A DNA stretch of 64,000 nt. Origin: Corynebacterium cystitidis (lineage in GTDB: Bacteria > Actinomycetota > Actinomycetes > Mycobacteriales > Mycobacteriaceae). The notes below the pieces were generated by a model. It saw nothing but the letters and a program-made list of their open reading frames with translations, did no database searches and was not told where the DNA came from. Made by a program: the position numbers and the translations under genes. Shown here piece by piece: positions 35,202-44,436 of this stretch. Location of the stretch: positions 1,550,001-1,614,000 of the forward strand of contig NZ_LT906473.1 of assembly GCF_900187295.1 (NCBI RefSeq). Direction: 5' to 3'. How positions within the stretch are numbered: position 1 is the first letter of the stretch; every line of letters begins with the position of its first letter.

Positions 35202-36225
35202 GTGTTTCTCCTTTATTCTGTGATGATTGGTAGATTGCCTTCGCAATGCCTAGTGAGGCCATCGCTTCGGCTGGGCTGATCCAGAACGGTTCCGGATCAG
35301 CTAGTCTTTCGTAGAAATCCCGAATCAGCAGCTCATGGCTGACACCCCAGTAGCTTCTGCCTTCGGTTTCTTGCTTGCGCTCCTCATAGTGGTCGACGTG
35401 GCCATCCTTCCAGGTCACTGTCAGCCCGTCGCGCAACTCGACAAGTGCCTTGGCACAGTCGATCTCGATCTCCACATGACGGTGGCGTGAATTTGTCAGC
35501 GTCCCGTAGAAGCTCGTGTTCACGCCAGTGGCGTGGGTGAGGTATGCGTGGGCGGTGTCTTCGGTGTCAACGACATCTCCGTACTTGTCTGTAGACACCA
35601 TGCCTTTCACCTGGGTGACAGTGCCTAAGAACCATTGCACCAAGTCCAGGGTGTGAATCGCCTGATTCATCAGCAACCCGCCACCGGCGCGCCTTTTTTG
35701 CCCGCGCCACGGCTTCGCTTCGTAGTAACCCGGGGTACGGGTCCACACTACGGACGCGTAAGCCCCGTGGACGGTTCCCAACTCGCCTGAGTCGAGTAGG
35801 CGTCGCATCTCTAACGAGGAAACGTTGTATCGGTTCTGGTAGCAGATGCCGATCTTCGGTGCGTCTGGGTGATCCTCGAGGTAGTCCAGCAGCCGGTAGG
35901 CATGCTCAGTCTCATTGGCCAGTGGCTTTTCAAGGATCACGTTCACCCCGGCTTCTAGAGCCTCGATGGCCAGATCAATGTGTTGGTCATGAGGTGTGGT
36001 GATGTGGAGGACATCAATGTCCTCTTTTTCCAGCATGCTGGACAGGCTTGGGTAGGCGTTGGCTGTGGTCACCGCCGAAATTGCCTTCGCGGAGTCTAGG
36101 TGTGTATCGGCAACTCCGACGAGTGTGATGCCGAGTTCGTCGCCAAGTGCCTCAAGGGCCTCGACATGCACGGTTGCGACATCGCCACAACCGACCAATG
36201 CAGCATTGACCATGGCGCCCGCCAC
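35194..36225 (-). CDS. Second Gfo/Idh/MocA-family oxidoreductase, 343 aa
   Basis: The Rossmann start is VNAALVGCGDVATVHVEAL; NVILEKPLANETEHA gives the EKP Lys; and GGGLLMNQAIHTLDLVQW is the C-terminal signature. It is only distantly like its neighbour at 34038-35201, so the two probably act on different steps. The stop overlaps the next gene's start by eight bases. The start could be GTG 36225 or ATG 36213; neither has a clear ribosome binding site, and the upstream gene stops at 36227, so coupling is likely. Confidence 0.88.
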   Translation of the reverse strand: MAGAMVNAALVGCGDVATVHVEALEALGDELGITLVGVADTHLDSAKAISAVTTANAYPSLSSMLEKEDIDVLHITTPHDQHIDLAIEALEAGVNVILEKPLANETEHAYRLLDYLEDHPDAPKIGICYQNRYNVSSLEMRRLLDSGELGTVHGAYASVVWTRTPGYYEAKPWRGQKRRAGGGLLMNQAIHTLDLVQWFLGTVTQVKGMVSTDKYGDVVDTEDTAHAYLTHATGVNTSFYGTLTNSRHRHVEIEIDCAKALVELRDGLTVTWKDGHVDHYEERKQETEGRSYWGVSHELLIRDFYERLADPEPFWISPAEAMASLGIAKAIYQSSQNKGETHE

Positions 36226-36226
36226 C

Positions 36227-37069
36227 CTAGTTGTACTCTGCGTTGACGTCGTCCAAGATCTTCTTCAACGCGTCATACGCACTGGTCCACAACTCTGGGC
36301 CGCAGAGGCCACCAAATTCATCGAAATCACCTAGGTGCGGCTCGATGGAGACAAAACCGTCGTATCCGATCTTGTTCAGCTCTGCGATCAACTCTGGGTA
36401 CTGTCCATCGCCCTGGCCAGCAGGCTTAATGATGCCCAATGGCTCTTCGTCGGTGGGCACTGTCGCGTCTTTCACGTGGATGTAGTCAACGTATTCCTTG
36501 ACAATTGGCCATGCCTCATCGAACGGTTTGTAGCCAGTCTGCACATAGTTGGCCGCGTCATAGATGGAGCGGTAATTCGGTGAATCGATGGTGGTGATCA
36601 GATCTTTCACGCGTTCAGGGGTATCACCGTAAATGCCCTTCTCATTTTCGTGGAGCAACGTTACTCCCCCAGCTTCTGCCAGTTCAACCATGGCGCGGGT
36701 GCGCTTCATTACCTCGTCGCGGTACTGGTCAGCATCTTCTCCTTCAGAAATAAAGAAGGAGAACATGCGGATGTACTTGGCTCCGAAGAATTTAGCTACT
36801 TCCACGCCGTGGCGGGCACGTTCGAGGTGATCGTCGAAAGGATCTGTGATCTGGATCTTGCCCAAGTCCGAGCCCACTGCGGAGAGTTTGATCCCAGCCG
36901 CGTCGAGCTTTTCCTTCGCGGTCTCGAGCTGTTCCTGGCTGAGATCAAGCACTTTCACGTCCCACGCACTGCGGAATTCCACATGCTTAATCTCTAGCTT
37001 GTTCAGTAGTTCAATTTGTTCGTCGAGATCATCGGCGATCTCATCGGCGAACCCAGTAATGGTAAACAT
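36227..37069 (-). CDS. Sugar phosphate isomerase/epimerase-like TIM barrel, 280 aa
   Basis: The first gene of the operon. The barrel carries VEFRSAWDVKVLDLS, GVTLLHENEKGIYGD (Glu/Asn), YRSIYDAANYVQTG (Asp), YIHVKDATV (His/Asp) and FVSIEPHLGDF (Glu), the metal-site pattern of AP-endonuclease-2-type isomerases. Length is normal. About 245 bases separate it from the MHS transporter upstream, containing its promoter. The EPHLGDFDEFGG ending resembles members annotated near inositol or keto-sugar genes, but I would not assign a substrate. Confidence 0.87.
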   Translation of the reverse strand: MFTITGFADEIADDLDEQIELLNKLEIKHVEFRSAWDVKVLDLSQEQLETAKEKLDAAGIKLSAVGSDLGKIQITDPFDDHLERARHGVEVAKFFGAKYIRMFSFFISEGEDADQYRDEVMKRTRAMVELAEAGGVTLLHENEKGIYGDTPERVKDLITTIDSPNYRSIYDAANYVQTGYKPFDEAWPIVKEYVDYIHVKDATVPTDEEPLGIIKPAGQGDGQYPELIAELNKIGYDGFVSIEPHLGDFDEFGGLCGPELWTSAYDALKKILDDVNAEYN

Positions 37070-37240
37070 TCTTGGCCCTTTGTGTGTCGGTGTTATCGCG
37101 AAATATTAAATTGGGATTACTTAGCTAGCCTACATATCAAACTTTCGATTAAGGCGAAATCTTTGAAAACTACCCCCAAAAGTTAATAAAAGATCGAACG
37201 GAGCTAGGCATCAGCGCGATCCAAAGTGCGCCACGACGCA

Positions 37241-37276
37241 CACCCTAGGCCTGATAGCTTCGGGGTTCCTAGGGTC
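37241..37276. terminator. Hairpin between the sugar operon and the paa transporter gene
   Basis: ACCCTAGG pairs with CCTAGGGT across about 18 bases, followed on the plus strand by CTTTTCC. It lies 40 bases downstream of the minus-strand MFS stop; the polarity is ambiguous. Confidence 0.4.
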
Positions 37277-37314
37277 TTTTCCGCGCGGTTGTCGGATGTA
37301 AAGCCCTGTTTCGG

Positions 37315-38697
37315 TTACTTACTCAAGTCTCTTCCCTGGATTCCTTTGGGCACAAAGAACACACCGATCAGCGATACGAAGGAGATAATCAGGATGTACA
37401 CGCCAATGTAGAGGGAGTTCCCTGTCTCGTCGAGGATGAGCTCGGCAATCATCGGTGCGAAGGCACCGCCGATGATTGACCCCAGCGCGTAACCGATAGA
37501 CAATCCAGACAGGCGGACGCGTGCTGGGAACATCTCTGCATACAGTGCCGGTTGTGGGCCGTAGGTCACGCCGAGTAAAGCGCCTAGAATTACCACCGCA
37601 ATACCGAAAAGCATCACGTTTGCGGTATCGATCAGGATCCAGGTAGGAATCGCCCACACCATCATGAGTACGTAACCGATGACGAAAGTCTGCTTGCGGC
37701 CGATCACGTCGGAGACTTTGCCAGCAACCAGCGTAGAGATGATCCAGGCAATCGCCGTCATTAAGGTCAGAGCCAACACAATTGGACGTTCCATGCCTAA
37801 CTGATTAGTGCCGTACGAGGCAAAATACGCAATTGCCAGGTAACCAGCCGCGTTGACGCCAGCGAAGATCAAAGCGCACAGGACAACAAGGCCTGCGTGA
37901 TTTCTAAATAGTGACCCAAGCGGGGTTGAGGCAGTCTTTTTCTTGGCGGTCATTTCCTCGAAGACTGGTGATTCCTCTACCAAGCTGCGGATCCAGAAAC
38001 CAAGTCCAATCAGCACAATTGAGGAGACAAATGGGATGCGCCAGCCAAATGTTTCGAACTGCTCTGGGGTAAGCGCAGAAGAGACCACTAACATAAATAC
38101 TGTCGCCAGGGCCATCCCGGCTGGAACACCCACCTGCGGGAACGCGCCGAAATAGCCACGCTTGAGTACCGGTGCGTGCTCAACTGCGATAAGCGCTGCC
38201 CCACCCCACTCGCCTCCGGCGGATAAGCCCTGCACAATACGCAATAGAACCAAAATAATCGGTGCAGCGATGCCAATGGCAGCATAGTTTGGCAGCAGAC
38301 CCATGAAGAACGTCGCCCCACCCATGCCGATCAGGGTGATTACTAGCACTGGTTTGCGCCCCAACCGGTCACCTAGGTGTCCGGCGATAACAGCACCAAG
38401 TGGGCGGAAAAGGAAGGAAATGCCAAGTGATGCCCAGGCGACAATTTGTGCCAAACCAGGGTTGTCGTTGGTAGCCGGGTTGAAGTATTGTGCAGCAAAA
38501 ATCAAGCCTGCCGCTTGAGCGTAGATGAAGAAGTCAAACCATTCGATTGTGGTGCCGACCATCGCACCGCCGAGCACGCGCTTATGTTCGTTAGTCAGCG
38601 CCTCTTTCCTGCTTGGCGCCTGTGCGGCATAGTCGACGGTGGATTGCGTATCAGCCGGGAGCTCGTGGTGGCCATGTGTTGGAGCCGAAGTGGACAT
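37315..38697 (-). CDS. MHS-family MFS transporter, probable phenylacetate uptake, 460 aa
   Basis: Metabolite:H+ symporter features: MVGTTIEWFDFFIYAQAAG at the first span, GHLGDRLGRKPVLVIT (motif A), QGLSAGGEWGGAALIAVEHAP, and RVRLSGLSIGYALGSIIGGA late. Twelve spans are predicted. It follows paaK on the same strand with 130 bases between, and the other neighbours are phenylacetate genes, so import of phenylacetate is the natural inference. The family also moves proline/betaine, alpha-ketoglutarate, shikimate and aromatic acids. Confidence 0.85.
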   Translation of the reverse strand: MSTSAPTHGHHELPADTQSTVDYAAQAPSRKEALTNEHKRVLGGAMVGTTIEWFDFFIYAQAAGLIFAAQYFNPATNDNPGLAQIVAWASLGISFLFRPLGAVIAGHLGDRLGRKPVLVITLIGMGGATFFMGLLPNYAAIGIAAPIILVLLRIVQGLSAGGEWGGAALIAVEHAPVLKRGYFGAFPQVGVPAGMALATVFMLVVSSALTPEQFETFGWRIPFVSSIVLIGLGFWIRSLVEESPVFEEMTAKKKTASTPLGSLFRNHAGLVVLCALIFAGVNAAGYLAIAYFASYGTNQLGMERPIVLALTLMTAIAWIISTLVAGKVSDVIGRKQTFVIGYVLMMVWAIPTWILIDTANVMLFGIAVVILGALLGVTYGPQPALYAEMFPARVRLSGLSIGYALGSIIGGAFAPMIAELILDETGNSLYIGVYILIISFVSLIGVFFVPKGIQGRDLSK

Positions 38698-38827
38698 CAG
38701 AGTCTCTTTTCTTTAGCGGGCACTAGTGTGCAAGTGTTTTGGGGAAGAAAACACCGCGACACCACCAGGGTTGAAAGCATATTTAAACGGTGGGGGCGCG
38801 GTGTATGCGCGAGAAGTAGCGCGGAGC

Positions 38828-40144
38828 TTATTTTTCCTTCGGGCGATTGTCGACGATACGTTTCGCCTTGCCCTCGCCGGAATCAACAGCATCCCGGATC
38901 TCTACATCCACGGTAATACCAATACGGTCCTTGATCTGGCGCTTGAGCTGCACCTCGGACTTGTTAATCTCCTCATCAGTCTTGTGTGGAGCACGCTCAA
39001 CTAACAGTGTGAGGTGATCCATGCGACCTTTTTTGGATAGTACGCACTGGTAACGCGGACGCAGGTTCTTATCCTCGACTATAAGTTCTTCAAATTGGCT
39101 TGGGAAACAGTTAACGCCACGCAGAATGATCATGTCGTCGTTACGCGCAGAGATGCGGTCCAAGCGACGCATCGAGCGGGCAGTACCTGGCAGTAGTCGG
39201 GTCAGGTCGTGGGTACGATACCGTACGACTGGGAAAGCTTCCTTGGTCAGCGCGGTGATGACAAGCTCACCATACTCGCCGTCGGGAACTGGCTCGAGGG
39301 TCTCTGGGTGAAGAATCTCTGGGTAGAAGTGGTCTTCCCAAATAGTCAGACCATCTTTAGTTTCGATACATTCTTGCGCCACACCCGGACCCATAACTTC
39401 AGAAAGACCGTAGATATCTGTCGCATCGATGCCAAAGCCCGCTTCGAGTTCATACCGCATTCCTTCGGACCACGGTTCGGAGCCGAAGACACCTACTCGC
39501 AGTGAAGTCTCGCGTGGATCGCGACCTTCTTTGCGCATGCGGTCAAGCACGTTAAGCATGTACGACGGGGTACCAAGGATGGCATCCGGTTTGAAGTCTT
39601 CCATGATTTGCAGCTGACGTTCGGTCTGCCCTCCTGACGTTGGGATGGCAGTAGCCCCGAGCTTTTCGACGCCATAATGGGCGCCGAGCCCACCGGTGAA
39701 CAGGCCATACCCAAAGGTGACCTGGACCTTATCACCTGGAAGCAGACCACCAGCGCGCAACGAGCGAGCCATGAGGTCAGCCCACGTTTCGATGTCTTTG
39801 TGGGTATAGGCCACAACGGTGGGGCGTCCCGTAGTTCCGGAGGATGCGTGAAGGCGCGCAATCTGATGTTGGCGCACAGCGAACATGCCGAATGGGTAGT
39901 TGGCGCGTAGCGTCGCCTTGTCAGTCAGCGGGAAGAGGGATATGTCTTTCAGCTCGCGGAAATCATCGGGGTGGACGCCCTTCTCATCGAAAGCTTCCCG
40001 GTAGTGCCGCACGTTGTAGTAGGCGTGGCGGAGGGTATTTGCCATACGTTTGGTCTGGAGTGCGGTGATTTCATCGCGCGACGCAAACTCTATGTTGGTA
40101 GTAGGACCGTCGTTTGTTGAAGTGATGTCATACAAAGAGGGCAC
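38828..40144 (-). CDS. paaK: Phenylacetate-CoA ligase, 438 aa
   Basis: Activates phenylacetate to phenylacetyl-CoA with ATP and CoA, the entry step of the paa pathway. The nucleotide loop SSGTTGRPT is at about 101-109, followed by TFGYGLFTGGLGAHYG, DIYGLSEVMGPGVAQEC, and the hinge segment RSMRRLDRISARNDDMIILR with its C-terminal domain to the end. Length is normal. Its start faces a TetR-type palindrome (40192-40215). Confidence 0.96.
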   Translation of the reverse strand: MPSLYDITSTNDGPTTNIEFASRDEITALQTKRMANTLRHAYYNVRHYREAFDEKGVHPDDFRELKDISLFPLTDKATLRANYPFGMFAVRQHQIARLHASSGTTGRPTVVAYTHKDIETWADLMARSLRAGGLLPGDKVQVTFGYGLFTGGLGAHYGVEKLGATAIPTSGGQTERQLQIMEDFKPDAILGTPSYMLNVLDRMRKEGRDPRETSLRVGVFGSEPWSEGMRYELEAGFGIDATDIYGLSEVMGPGVAQECIETKDGLTIWEDHFYPEILHPETLEPVPDGEYGELVITALTKEAFPVVRYRTHDLTRLLPGTARSMRRLDRISARNDDMIILRGVNCFPSQFEELIVEDKNLRPRYQCVLSKKGRMDHLTLLVERAPHKTDEEINKSEVQLKRQIKDRIGITVDVEIRDAVDSGEGKAKRIVDNRPKEK

Positions 40145-40191
40145 TGTGGATCTCTCTTTTCTTCAGATGGATGCGGTATCAGCCGTTCATT

Positions 40192-40215
40192 CACTTACCG
40201 ACCGTCCGGTCAGTG
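40192..40215. promoter_or_regulatory. PaaR-type operator upstream of paaK
   Basis: ACTTACCGACCG-TC-CGGTCAGTGA, an imperfect palindrome. The core ACCGACCG-NN-CGGT recurs before paaA and paaZ. It lies about 50 bases before the paaK start, where it could block the promoter until phenylacetyl-CoA is made. Confidence 0.75.
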
Positions 40216-40336
40216 AGTTGTGAGATACGCTACATAGCCCCGCAGTGTGATGTCCACAACACGAATTTAAGTATGATGATTGATTTTTAAGACCACCCCC
40301 ACGAGCCAGGTTTGCAAAGCCCAATCTTCACACTTC

Positions 40337-40948
40337 TTAGCTGCGCTTTCCTAGCCCTACGGACACTAGCGTGAGGATTTGTTCAGCAATTTCTTCGGGG
40401 GTGAACTTTCCGCCGGGCTCATACCAGTCAGCAATCGAATTAACAGCACCAAATATGATTCGGCCAGCGAATCCAGGATCGATATCGGACCGCACACCGC
40501 CCTCGTCCTGCGCCTGTTTTACCAGGCCTATCATGGCATAGGTGATCCCCCGACGTTTCTCCATGGCTGCACGTTCTGCCTCAGAGTTGCCACGCAGACG
40601 AAGCAGAAGTGTGACCTGTGACTGGTTCGCGCATAGCACGCGGACAGAACCTGCAATCACATAACGCAGCTGCTGGAGAGCCCCTCCTGGCTGCTGGTGT
40701 GCCTCTTCGACTACTGCACCTAAAGCGCGAAGTGCCAAATTTGTTGCCTCCCGCAGGATTTCTTCCTTGGACTCCACATGGTGGTAGATCGCCGATTTTG
40801 AAATACCGAGAGTTTTCGCCAACGCGCCCATGGAGGTCGCCTCGTACCCATGAGCGTTGAATTCATCGACCGCTGCAGCAATGACCTGCTCTCGCGAATA
40901 CCCTGGCCTACCTCGCAACGCTGGGCGCTCATCGTATGTCATGCCCAC
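40337..40948 (-). CDS. paaR: TetR-family regulator of phenylacetate genes, 203 aa
   Basis: The N-terminal helix-turn-helix runs over about residues 18-62: VIAAAVDEFNAHGYEATSMG, then ALAKTLGISKSAIYHHVESK. The C-terminal ligand domain is all-helical. It resembles TetR repressors that respond to phenylacetyl-CoA in Thermus and Actinobacteria. Position between paaK and the paa operon, and similar TetR-like palindromes at three paa promoters but not at its own, support the name. The start is GTG/ATG at 40948, with ATG 40942 as the alternative. Confidence 0.88.
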   Translation of the reverse strand: MGMTYDERPALRGRPGYSREQVIAAAVDEFNAHGYEATSMGALAKTLGISKSAIYHHVESKEEILREATNLALRALGAVVEEAHQQPGGALQQLRYVIAGSVRVLCANQSQVTLLLRLRGNSEAERAAMEKRRGITYAMIGLVKQAQDEGGVRSDIDPGFAGRIIFGAVNSIADWYEPGGKFTPEEIAEQILTLVSVGLGKRS

Positions 40949-41074
40949 CTCCTTTTTAAATGGTCAATTTACCTGCACAGACCACAAAAACAGAAAAAGT
41001 GATGCACGACACACCGCCGTGCTATAAGCTTCTGCAACCAAAGCCACCCATACCTACCAAAGGATGCTAACCAC

Positions 41075-41521
41075 ATGAACGAGTCAACACACGCCAGTTT
41101 TGCTTCCGATCTTAAGTTTGGCCCTGGCCTCGAATTCACCGAGGAGATGTACAAGCAAGATCGCTCCCTCAAAACTATGGGGATCACCATCACAGCAGTC
41201 GAACGTGGACGTACTGAAGGCACCATGACCATCACCCCAGAGATGTGCAACGGCCACAACACCATCCAAGGTGGCTTCCTGTTTACATTCGCAGACGCAC
41301 TTTTCGCAGGGGCGTGCAATTCATCCGCGGGCACCACTACCGTGGCATCGCAGGTAGGGATCCATTTCATCTCGCCAGGCTTCGTTGGCGATGTTTTGCA
41401 AGGTGTCGCCATTGAGCGCGAAACCTGGGGCCGTAACGGCATCACTGACGTGACTATTTTCCGCGACGATGAGGTCATCGCAGAATTTCGTGGCACCTCG
41501 CGCACAATTGGAAAACCCTAG
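41075..41521 (+). CDS. paaI: PaaI-type hydroxyphenylacetyl-CoA thioesterase, 148 aa
   Basis: Hotdog-fold thioesterase thought to release CoA from dead-end hydroxyphenylacetyl-CoA products. The active region is NGHNTIQGGFLFTFADALFA (about 59-78) with Asp about 74 as the catalytic acid and ACNS following, as in E. coli PaaI. The usual HGG is QGG here (Gln about 65). It lies before the paaA operon on the same strand but with its own 165-base gap and no PaaR site of its own. Confidence 0.9.
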   Translation: MNESTHASFASDLKFGPGLEFTEEMYKQDRSLKTMGITITAVERGRTEGTMTITPEMCNGHNTIQGGFLFTFADALFAGACNSSAGTTTVASQVGIHFISPGFVGDVLQGVAIERETWGRNGITDVTIFRDDEVIAEFRGTSRTIGKP

Positions 41522-41638
41522 ACCTGAAGCAAAACCTCAGGTAGATACACGAAACCAACCTTAGATCAACCCCTAAACTACCCCCACCTTTCGCGTGACC
41601 TACCCCAATGGATTGACCTAGATCACAGTTCGCCGATA

Positions 41639-41661
41639 TCCTGACCGAACGACCGGTAAGT
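41639..41661. promoter_or_regulatory. PaaR-type operator upstream of paaA
   Basis: CCTGACCG-AA-CGACCGGTAAG, weaker symmetry than the other two, 26 bases before the paaA start and overlapping where a -10 region would lie. Confidence 0.65.
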
Positions 41662-41686
41662 AAATCGGAATCCGAGGAGGATCATC

Positions 41687-42664
41687 ATGACACCCGCTCA
41701 GCTCAGCACCGTGAACGACGACGATAAAGCAGGACAACAGCGTTTCGATGAAATCATCGAGGCCGACTCCCGCATCGAACCAACCGACTGGATGCCAGAG
41801 GCATACCGCAAGACCCTTACCCGCCAAGTTTCTCAGCACGCCCACTCCGAGATCATTGGCATGCAACCAGAAGCCAATTGGATTACCCGTGCACCGTCAC
41901 TCAAGCGCAAGGCCATTTTGATTGCCAAGGTCCAAGATGAGGCAGGCCACGGACTCTACCTTTACTCCGCCGCAGAGACCCTAGGAACCTCCCGTGATGA
42001 GCTCGTTGACCAGCTACTGTCCGGAAAAGCGAAGTACTCCTCGATCTTTAACTACCCAGCACGTACCTGGGCAGATATCGGTGCAATCGGCTGGCTTGTC
42101 GACGGCGCCGCTATTTGTAATCAGGTTCCGCTGTGCCGTGCGTCTTATGCTCCCTACGCTCGCGCAATGGTTCGTATTTGCAAGGAAGAGTCTTTCCACC
42201 AGCGCCAGGGCTGGGAAATCCTCTATGAACTTTCCCATGGCACCGAAGAGCAGAAGCAGATGGCACAGGAAGCCATTAACCGCTTCTATGGCCCAGCACT
42301 GCAGATGTTCGGCCCACCGGATGCCGACTCCCCGAACTCCCAGCAGTCTATGAAGTGGAATATCAAGCGTTTTTCCAACGACGAACTCCGCCAGCGCTTC
42401 GTCGACATGATTGTTCCTCAGGTTGAGGCCCTGGGACTGTCCTTCGATGACCCAGACCTGAAATGGAACGAAGAACGTGGCCACTATGACTACGGCGAGC
42501 TTGACTGGGAGGAATTTAAAGGAGTGATCAAAGGACATGGACCTTTGAACTCGCAGCGCCTGAAGCGTCGTCGAGAAGCATTTGACAATGGTGCGTGGGT
42601 TCGCGAGGCCGCCGCAGCGTACGCCAAGCGGAACCACGACGTCGATTCAAAACTCGTCGTTTAA
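41687..42664 (+). CDS. paaA: Phenylacetyl-CoA epoxidase, catalytic subunit A, 325 aa
   Basis: A di-iron oxygenase subunit that forms ring-1,2-epoxyphenylacetyl-CoA with PaaB, C, D and E. The iron-binding helices are visible: [17 protein letters not shown] (Glu about 85, His about 88) and [15 protein letters not shown] (Glu about 168, His about 171). Length is normal. A strong GAGGAGG ribosome binding site precedes the ATG. It is the first gene of an operon running to paaH. Confidence 0.97.
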   Translation: MTPAQLSTVNDDDKAGQQRFDEIIEADSRIEPTDWMPEAYRKTLTRQVSQHAHSEIIGMQPEANWITRAPSLKRKAILIAKVQDEAGHGLYLYSAAETLGTSRDELVDQLLSGKAKYSSIFNYPARTWADIGAIGWLVDGAAICNQVPLCRASYAPYARAMVRICKEESFHQRQGWEILYELSHGTEEQKQMAQEAINRFYGPALQMFGPPDADSPNSQQSMKWNIKRFSNDELRQRFVDMIVPQVEALGLSFDDPDLKWNEERGHYDYGELDWEEFKGVIKGHGPLNSQRLKRRREAFDNGAWVREAAAAYAKRNHDVDSKLVV

Positions 42665-42724
42665 AGGAACGCTAGACAACGAGCCCTCTGCCTACCCATC
42701 GCCCAAAAGGAAAAGAACAAAACA

Positions 42725-43015
42725 ATGTCTGATTCCAGCAACTGGCCTCAGTATGAGGTCTTCGTCCGCTCCAATCGCGGTCTGTCCCACGTCCACGCAG
42801 GTTCCCTCCACGCCCCAGATGCCACTATGGCACTGCGCAACGCCCGTGACCTATATACACGCCGTAATGAAGGTACTTCGGTGTGGGTGGTCCCCTCCGA
42901 GGCAATCGCATCATCTGATCCAGATTCTAAGGGTGGATTCTTCGAGTCCTCCAACGGCAAGGCTTATCGCCACGCTACTTACTTCGAGAAATCTGAAGGG
43001 GTGCCACACCTGTGA
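42725..43015 (+). CDS. paaB: Phenylacetyl-CoA epoxidase, subunit B, 96 aa
   Basis: A small structural subunit. The family pattern WPQYEVFVRSNRGLSHVHAG, SLHAPDATMALRNARDLYTR and GTSVWVVPSEAI is complete. The stop overlaps the GTG start of paaC (GTGA). Confidence 0.96.
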   Translation: MSDSSNWPQYEVFVRSNRGLSHVHAGSLHAPDATMALRNARDLYTRRNEGTSVWVVPSEAIASSDPDSKGGFFESSNGKAYRHATYFEKSEGVPHL

Positions 43016-43845
43016 GCTACGCTACGAACGATTCCGCAACCAAACAGTCCCAAGGCGATGCGATCACCCCTGAAGATGTCGTCGCAGCTGGCGCTATTGC
43101 TCCAGAAAAAACAGCTGAGTACGCCGCCATGCTTGGAGATGATGCGCTGATGTTAGCGCAGCGCCTGAGTTGGTGGGTTTCCCGTGCGCCAGAAATGGAA
43201 GAAGATATTGCTCTGGCAAATATCGCGCTGGACCTGATCGGCCACACTCGTTTCCTCTATTCTTACGCGGGTACGGCGTGGGACAAATCCGAGGACGATC
43301 TCGCATATTTCCGTGACGAGGAAGAGTTCCGTTCGGCTGCAATCACCGAGCAGGAAAACGGCGATTTCGGCCAGACCATTGCCCGCCAACTACTGATCAG
43401 CTATTACATGTTCGGGCTGTACACCGGCCTTGAGCAGTCCACTGACCAAACGCTTGCAGCTATCGCAGCAAAGGCGGTGAAAGAGCTCGAGTACCACGTG
43501 GACCACGCGAACCAGTGGATGCTGCGTCTCGGACAGGGCACTGAAGAGTCTCACCGTCGTGTCTCGGATGGCCTGCGCTATATGTGGCCCTATGTTGATG
43601 AGCTGTTTGAGGATCTTCCGATCCACAATGAGCTTGCCGACGAAGGCATCGCGGTTCTCCCCTCTAGCCTGCGCGCCGAGTTTGATACCCGGATCGAGGC
43701 CGTCCTTGATGCAGCTGGAGTGGCTAAGCCTGAGGTGCCACAGTCAGTTAGCGCTCAACGCACCGGCCGTTACTCCGAGCACCGTGGATTTATCCTGGCT
43801 GAGATGCAGTCATTGGCCCGCCAGCACCCAGGCGTGACCTGGTAA
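43012..43845 (+). CDS. paaC: Phenylacetyl-CoA epoxidase, subunit C, 277 aa
   Basis: The structural partner of PaaA, with the same ferritin-like fold but a degenerate metal site. Conserved: LGDDALMLAQRLSWWVSRAP, NIALDLIGHTRFLYSYAG, RQLLISYYMFGLY and VKELEYHVDHANQWMLRLGQ. GTG start at 43012 is translationally coupled to paaB. A 51-base gap with its own AGGAG leads to paaD. Confidence 0.96.
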   Translation: MSYATNDSATKQSQGDAITPEDVVAAGAIAPEKTAEYAAMLGDDALMLAQRLSWWVSRAPEMEEDIALANIALDLIGHTRFLYSYAGTAWDKSEDDLAYFRDEEEFRSAAITEQENGDFGQTIARQLLISYYMFGLYTGLEQSTDQTLAAIAAKAVKELEYHVDHANQWMLRLGQGTEESHRRVSDGLRYMWPYVDELFEDLPIHNELADEGIAVLPSSLRAEFDTRIEAVLDAAGVAKPEVPQSVSAQRTGRYSEHRGFILAEMQSLARQHPGVTW

Positions 43846-43896
43846 GAGACCCGGGTAATTACCCGGCCATTCCAGTAATAATCTTTTAGGAGATTC

Positions 43897-44436
43897 ATGA
43901 TGGCTGAAGTCAATCTCAACCACGAGCTTCGTCCCACCGATGAGCGTGAGCGCCGTGTGTGGGATATCGCTGCACAAGTTCCTGATCCAGAGATTCCTGT
44001 GATCTCGATAGCGGACCTGGGTATCTTGCGCAATGTCCACTGTGAGGGCGATACCGCAGTCATCACTATCACGCCTACGTATTCAGGATGCCCGGCGATG
44101 GACACTATTACTTCCGATATCTCGGATGCTTTACGTGAATCAGGCGAGGAAGACTTTCGAGTTGACTTGGTCCTGAACCCGGCGTGGACTACGGACTGGA
44201 TCACCGAGCATGGACGCGAGAAATTGCGCGGTTACGGTATTGCTCCGCCACAGGGCAAGGCGGAGCGTTCTTCTGGTCCAGTGTTGCTCAAACTTGAAGC
44301 TCCTCAACCTATTATTTGCCCCCACTGTGGCTCTTCCAATACCGCAGAGATCGCCCGCTTTGGATCAACTTCCTGCAAGGCTCTGTACAACTGCAAGAGC
44401 TGCTTTGAACCCTTCGACTACTTCAAGGTGCACTGA
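43897..44436 (+). CDS. paaD: Phenylacetate pathway protein D (DUF59 plus zinc-ribbon), 179 aa
   Basis: Thought to help assemble the metal centre of the epoxidase. The DUF59/MIP18-like core VWDIAAQVPDPEIPVISIAD is followed by TPTYSGCPAMDTI with its conserved Cys (about 68). The C-terminal ribbon carries ICPHCGSSNTAEIAR and four Cys ending at NCKSCFEPFDYFKVH. Two ATGs stand in tandem at the start. The stop overlaps the paaE ATG. Confidence 0.95.
   Translation: MMAEVNLNHELRPTDERERRVWDIAAQVPDPEIPVISIADLGILRNVHCEGDTAVITITPTYSGCPAMDTITSDISDALRESGEEDFRVDLVLNPAWTTDWITEHGREKLRGYGIAPPQGKAERSSGPVLLKLEAPQPIICPHCGSSNTAEIARFGSTSCKALYNCKSCFEPFDYFKVH

Noticed and set aside
37070-37314. Catabolite or LacI-type operator before the sugar operon
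   Set aside because: The AT-rich stretch around TTTCGATTAAGGCGAAA is only weakly symmetric, and no similar site is seen before the symporter gene.
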